Assembly (NCBI RefSeq): GCF_003355155.1
Contig: NZ_CP031320.1
Coordinates: 2,455,236 to 2,519,235, forward strand
DNA length: 64,000 nt
From: Streptomyces armeniacus
GTDB lineage: Bacteria > Actinomycetota > Actinomycetes > Streptomycetales > Streptomycetaceae
Direction: 5' to 3'
Of the stretch, positions 61,702 through 64,000 are shown one piece after another. Under the pieces are notes generated by a model. That model saw nothing but the letters and a program-made list of their open reading frames with translations, was not told the DNA's origin and ran no database searches. A program made the translations under genes and the position numbers. The first letter of the stretch is position 1; each line of letters starts with the position of its first letter.

Positions 61702-62883
61702 TCAGGGCAGCAGCCCGTGCGCCGGGAACACCGCGCGGCGCGTGGCCAGCACCGCCTGGTCGAGCGCGTCGGCCGGGTCGTAGCCCGACTCTCCCCACGC
61801 CTTCCAGGCCGCTTCGCGGCCGTCCGTCATGCGTCGCGGCGCCGTCGACATTCCCGTACGGGAGTACACCGTGCCGAGCCACTCCTCCGGCACCACCGTC
61901 TCGGGCGGCACCGGCGCGCCCGCCGCGATCGCCACCAGGTGCGTCCAGCTGCGGGGTACGACGTCCACCACCGAGTAGCCGCCTCCGCCGAGCGCCACCC
62001 ACCGGCCGCCGGCCAGCTCGTGTGCCCAGCCGTGGCACGCCTCGGCCGCCGCCCGCTGGGCGTCCAGGGAGACCGCGAGGTGCGCGAGGGGGTCGTCGAT
62101 GTGCGTGTCCGCACCGTGCTGCGTGACGAGCACGTCCGGCCGGAACGCCTCCAGCAGCTCCGGCACCACCGCGTGCAGTGCGCGCAGCCAGCCGTCATCC
62201 GCGGTGCCGGGCGGCAGCGCCACGTTCACGGCCGTCCCCTCGGCGTCCTCGCCGCCGCTCTCCTCGGGCCAGCCGGTGCCGGGGAACAGCGCGCGGGGGT
62301 GCTCGTGCAGCGAAATGGTCAGCACCCGCGGGTCGTCCCAGAAGACGGTCTGCACGCCGTCGCCGTGGTGCACGTCCACGTCGATGTACGCGACGCGCTC
62401 CGCGCCCAGCTCGAGGAGGCGGGCGATGGCGAGGGCGGGGTCGTTGTAGATGCAGAAACCGGAAGCGGAACCGGGCATCGCGTGGTGCAAGCCGCCGGTG
62501 AAGTTCACCGCGTGCAGCGCCTCGCCCTGCCACACGGCCTCGGCGGCGCCGACGGACTGGCCCGCGATCAGCGCCGACGCCTCGTGCACCCCCGCGAACG
62601 CGGGGTCGTCGGCGGTGCCGAGCCCGTACGACCCGTCCGCTGTCGTCGGGTCGGCGGAGACCCGCTTCACGACGTCGATGTAGTCCTGCCGGTGGACGAG
62701 GCGCAGTGTCGACAGACCGGCCGACGGGGCACCCGCGACCTTCAAACCGGGCTCCCGGTCCAGGCCGTACGCCTCGATCAGCCGCATCGTCAGCGACAGA
62801 CGGACGGGGTCCATCGGATGACCGGGACCGAAGTCGTAACCCGCGACCGCTTCGTCCCACATCAGCTGCGCACCGCCACTCAT
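61702..62883 (-). CDS. acuC: AcuC-type histone-deacetylase-like amidohydrolase
   Basis: 393 residues. Zinc-dependent deacetylase fold: GGLHHAMPGSASGFCIYND has the catalytic His pair, YIDVDVHHGDGVQTVF the zinc Asp and His, QHGADTHIDDPL a further Asp ligand, and GGGGYSV the Gly-rich loop. All needed residues are in place. AcuC homologues deacetylate acetyl-CoA synthetase, linking to acetate use; with no acs gene adjacent here the target is open. Confidence 0.92.
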   Translation of the reverse strand: MSGGAQLMWDEAVAGYDFGPGHPMDPVRLSLTMRLIEAYGLDREPGLKVAGAPSAGLSTLRLVHRQDYIDVVKRVSADPTTADGSYGLGTADDPAFAGVHEASALIAGQSVGAAEAVWQGEALHAVNFTGGLHHAMPGSASGFCIYNDPALAIARLLELGAERVAYIDVDVHHGDGVQTVFWDDPRVLTISLHEHPRALFPGTGWPEESGGEDAEGTAVNVALPPGTADDGWLRALHAVVPELLEAFRPDVLVTQHGADTHIDDPLAHLAVSLDAQRAAAEACHGWAHELAGGRWVALGGGGYSVVDVVPRSWTHLVAIAAGAPVPPETVVPEEWLGTVYSRTGMSTAPRRMTDGREAAWKAWGESGYDPADALDQAVLATRRAVFPAHGLLP

Positions 62884-62929
62884 GCCGACACCGTACCGTC
62901 CGGCGCGGTGAACGACCCGTTCCGGCCCT

Positions 62930-63619
62930 TCAGCCCGCGAGCAGGCCGGGAAGGGCGCTCATGTCGTCGAAGAGGACGCCGGCGCGGGAGTCCACCCGCG
63001 ACTCTCCTCGGGCCTCTGCCTGCGCCTGGCGGAGCTTGGCGGGCGGGGTCATCGCCGTGTACCCGTACACGTCCATCCCCGCGGCGAGCGCCGCCCGTAC
63101 GCCGAGTGGGCTGTCCTCGACCACGGCGCACCGCTCGGGCCGTACGCCCATGGCCGCGGCGGCGTGCAGGAACAGATCGGGCGCGGGCTTGCCGTGGGCC
63201 ACGTCCTGGGAGCTGAAGATGCGCTCCTCGCCGAAGTGCGCGTAGAGGCCGGTTTTGTGGAGCGCGACACGTATGCGCTCGTGGGTCCCGGACGACGCGA
63301 CGCAGCGCGGGACGCCGTCGGCCGCCAGCTTCTCCAGCACCTCGGACACACCGGTCACGGGCTGGAGTTCGCGCCGGAAGGTCTCGAACGTGCGCTGGTG
63401 CAGGACCTCGTCGAAGTCGGCCGGGAGTTGCTGCCCGCTCCGCTCGCGTACGAGGTCGTGCACGCGCTGCACGGACCCGCCCATGTAGTCGCGGAGCGCG
63501 TCCTCGTAGGTGGTGGGGTGGCCCAACTCGCTGAGATAGGCGGAGAGAATCCGGTTGGCGATCGGCTCACTGTCCACAAGGACGCCGTCGTTGTCGAAGA
63601 TGACGAGGTCGTAGCGCAT
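62930..63619 (-). CDS. HAD-superfamily hydrolase (beta-phosphoglucomutase/phosphatase type)
   Basis: 229 residues. The catalytic DxD motif is IFDNDGVLVDSEP near residue 8, motif II SSGTHER near 110, and motif III/IV GKPAPDLFLHAAAAMG and VVEDSPLGVRAALAAGM. The helical cap residues 15-85 place it in the YcjU/GS1-like HAD group. Substrate unknown, probably a sugar phosphate or small phosphate ester. Confidence 0.9.
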   Translation of the reverse strand: MRYDLVIFDNDGVLVDSEPIANRILSAYLSELGHPTTYEDALRDYMGGSVQRVHDLVRERSGQQLPADFDEVLHQRTFETFRRELQPVTGVSEVLEKLAADGVPRCVASSGTHERIRVALHKTGLYAHFGEERIFSSQDVAHGKPAPDLFLHAAAAMGVRPERCAVVEDSPLGVRAALAAGMDVYGYTAMTPPAKLRQAQAEARGESRVDSRAGVLFDDMSALPGLLAG

Positions 63620-63657
63620 TGCGCCAGCCTACGAGGCACCTGCCCTGAACGTGAGAC

Positions 63658-63686
63658 AGCCCCGTCGGCACAAGGCCAACGGGGCT
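63658..63686 (-). terminator. rRNA operon terminator
   Basis: AGCCCCGT (63658-63665) pairs with ACGGGGCT (63679-63686); on the minus strand the inner GGC/GCC extends the stem. It lies just downstream of the minus-strand 5S gene. Confidence 0.75.
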
Positions 63687-63700
63687 ACCCCTAAAGATAG

Positions 63701-63818
63701 TTCGGCGGTGTCCTACTCTCCCACACACTCCCGTATGCAGTACCATCGGCGCAGAAAGGCTTAGCTTCCGGGTTCGGAATGTAACCGGGCGTTTCCCTCA
63801 CGCTATGACCACCGAAAC
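63701..63818 (-). rRNA. rrf: 5S ribosomal RNA
   Basis: The minus strand reads GTTTCGGTGGTCATAGCGTG at the 5' end, CCCGGTTACATTCCGAACCC in the loop B/C region and GAGAGTAGGACACCGCCGAA at the 3' end, the standard bacterial 5S sequence. About 118 bases; end points approximate to a few bases. Confidence 0.97.
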
Positions 63819-63912
63819 ACAACGAAACCAGCACCCAACACCAGCACACCCCACGCATGGGGGCGTGCGGCTGGTTGTGGTTTCAGAACCAACACAGTGG
63901 ACGCGAGCATCT
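63819..63912 (-). other. 23S-5S spacer
   Basis: About 94 bases without a tRNA. AACCAGC and GCTGGTT, together with CCCCACGCATGGGGG, can form stems likely used for rRNA processing. Ends are approximate. Confidence 0.6.
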
Positions 63913-64000
63913 GAGGACAAGCCCTCGGCCTATTAGTACCGGTCAACTCCACCCCTCACGAGGCTTCCATATCCGGCCTATCAACCCGGTCATCTCAAAG
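63913..64000 (-). rRNA. rrl: 23S ribosomal RNA, 3' end
   Basis: The minus strand contains GGTTGATAGGCCGGATATGG, GGTACTAATAGGCCGAGGGC and the final TTGTCCTC region, matching the 3' end of Streptomyces 23S rRNA. The gene continues past the window end. The 3' terminus is approximate. Confidence 0.95.

Noticed and set aside
63819..63912. Possible tRNA in the 23S-5S spacer
   Set aside because: Only short processing stems are visible; no cloverleaf or anticodon arm can be drawn.

Overview
High-GC actinobacterial chromosome, almost certainly Streptomyces or a close relative. The reasons are the extreme GC bias at third codon positions, many GTG/TTG starts with four-base start/stop overlaps, a developmental sigma factor of the sigma-BldN type with its anti-sigma factor, a BdtA-like small DNA-binding protein, the futalosine menaquinone pathway, a rex-hem operon with a Rex operator, and the end of an rRNA operon. 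Nothing in the window looks like a prophage, IS element, CRISPR array or biosynthetic gene cluster. It reads as core chromosome.

Layout. (1) 1-6.5 kb: a fatty-acid module of acyl-CoA ligase (cut by the window edge), thiolase, a divergent high-molecular-weight FabG plus MaoC dehydratase pair, and a TetR regulator; a run of TTAC/GTAA half-sites lies in the divergent promoter. (2) 6.7-9.4 kb: a dicarboxylate symporter preceded by a Cys-containing leader peptide and an operator-like palindrome, a DUF4229 protein and a GNAT enzyme. (3) 9.4-15.7 kb: menaquinone genes mqnE, Lrp regulator, ubiX, ubiA and ubiD types, with a rhomboid protease inserted. (4) 15.8-20.7 kb: an uncharacterised three-gene operon: a winged-helix-like protein with a Gly/Val motif, a P-loop NTPase of STAND-like architecture, and a membrane-anchored type-1 periplasmic-binding-like protein. 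(5) 20.8-27.2 kb: cytochrome c maturation system II (resA, ccdA, resB, ccsB) downstream of hemL and a histidine phosphatase. (6) 27.4-35.3 kb: an accessory block with a conserved hypothetical, a GntR/TetR double-HTH regulator, DUF389, two BCCT osmolyte transporters, YnfA and an SDR enzyme. (7) 35.4-47.7 kb: rtcB, tandem DUF3558 lipoproteins, a DUF2637 membrane protein, class I lysS divergent from argS, an MBL hydrolase divergent from a TetR gene over a double palindrome, a Tat-exported FAD oxidase and a GNAT. (8) 47.7-54.2 kb: glutaredoxin-like gene, then rex-hemA-hemC-hemD-hemB, each junction overlapping by four bases. (9) 54.2-60.6 kb: HAD phosphatase, bldN, rsbN, acyltransferase and epimerase pair, ribosomal protein bS22, bdtA-like gene. 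(10) 60.7-64 kb: an uncharacterised protein, AcuC-type deacetylase, HAD hydrolase, and then 5S and the 3' end of 23S rRNA on the minus strand.

How the parts connect: hemL, hemA, hemC, hemD and hemB supply tetrapyrrole; system II attaches haem to c-type cytochromes; the futalosine genes supply menaquinone; Rex senses NADH/NAD+. Much of the window therefore serves respiration, with the sigma-BldN developmental switch next to it. The best candidate for an undescribed system is the winged-helix/STAND/PBP operon at 15.8-20.7 kb.
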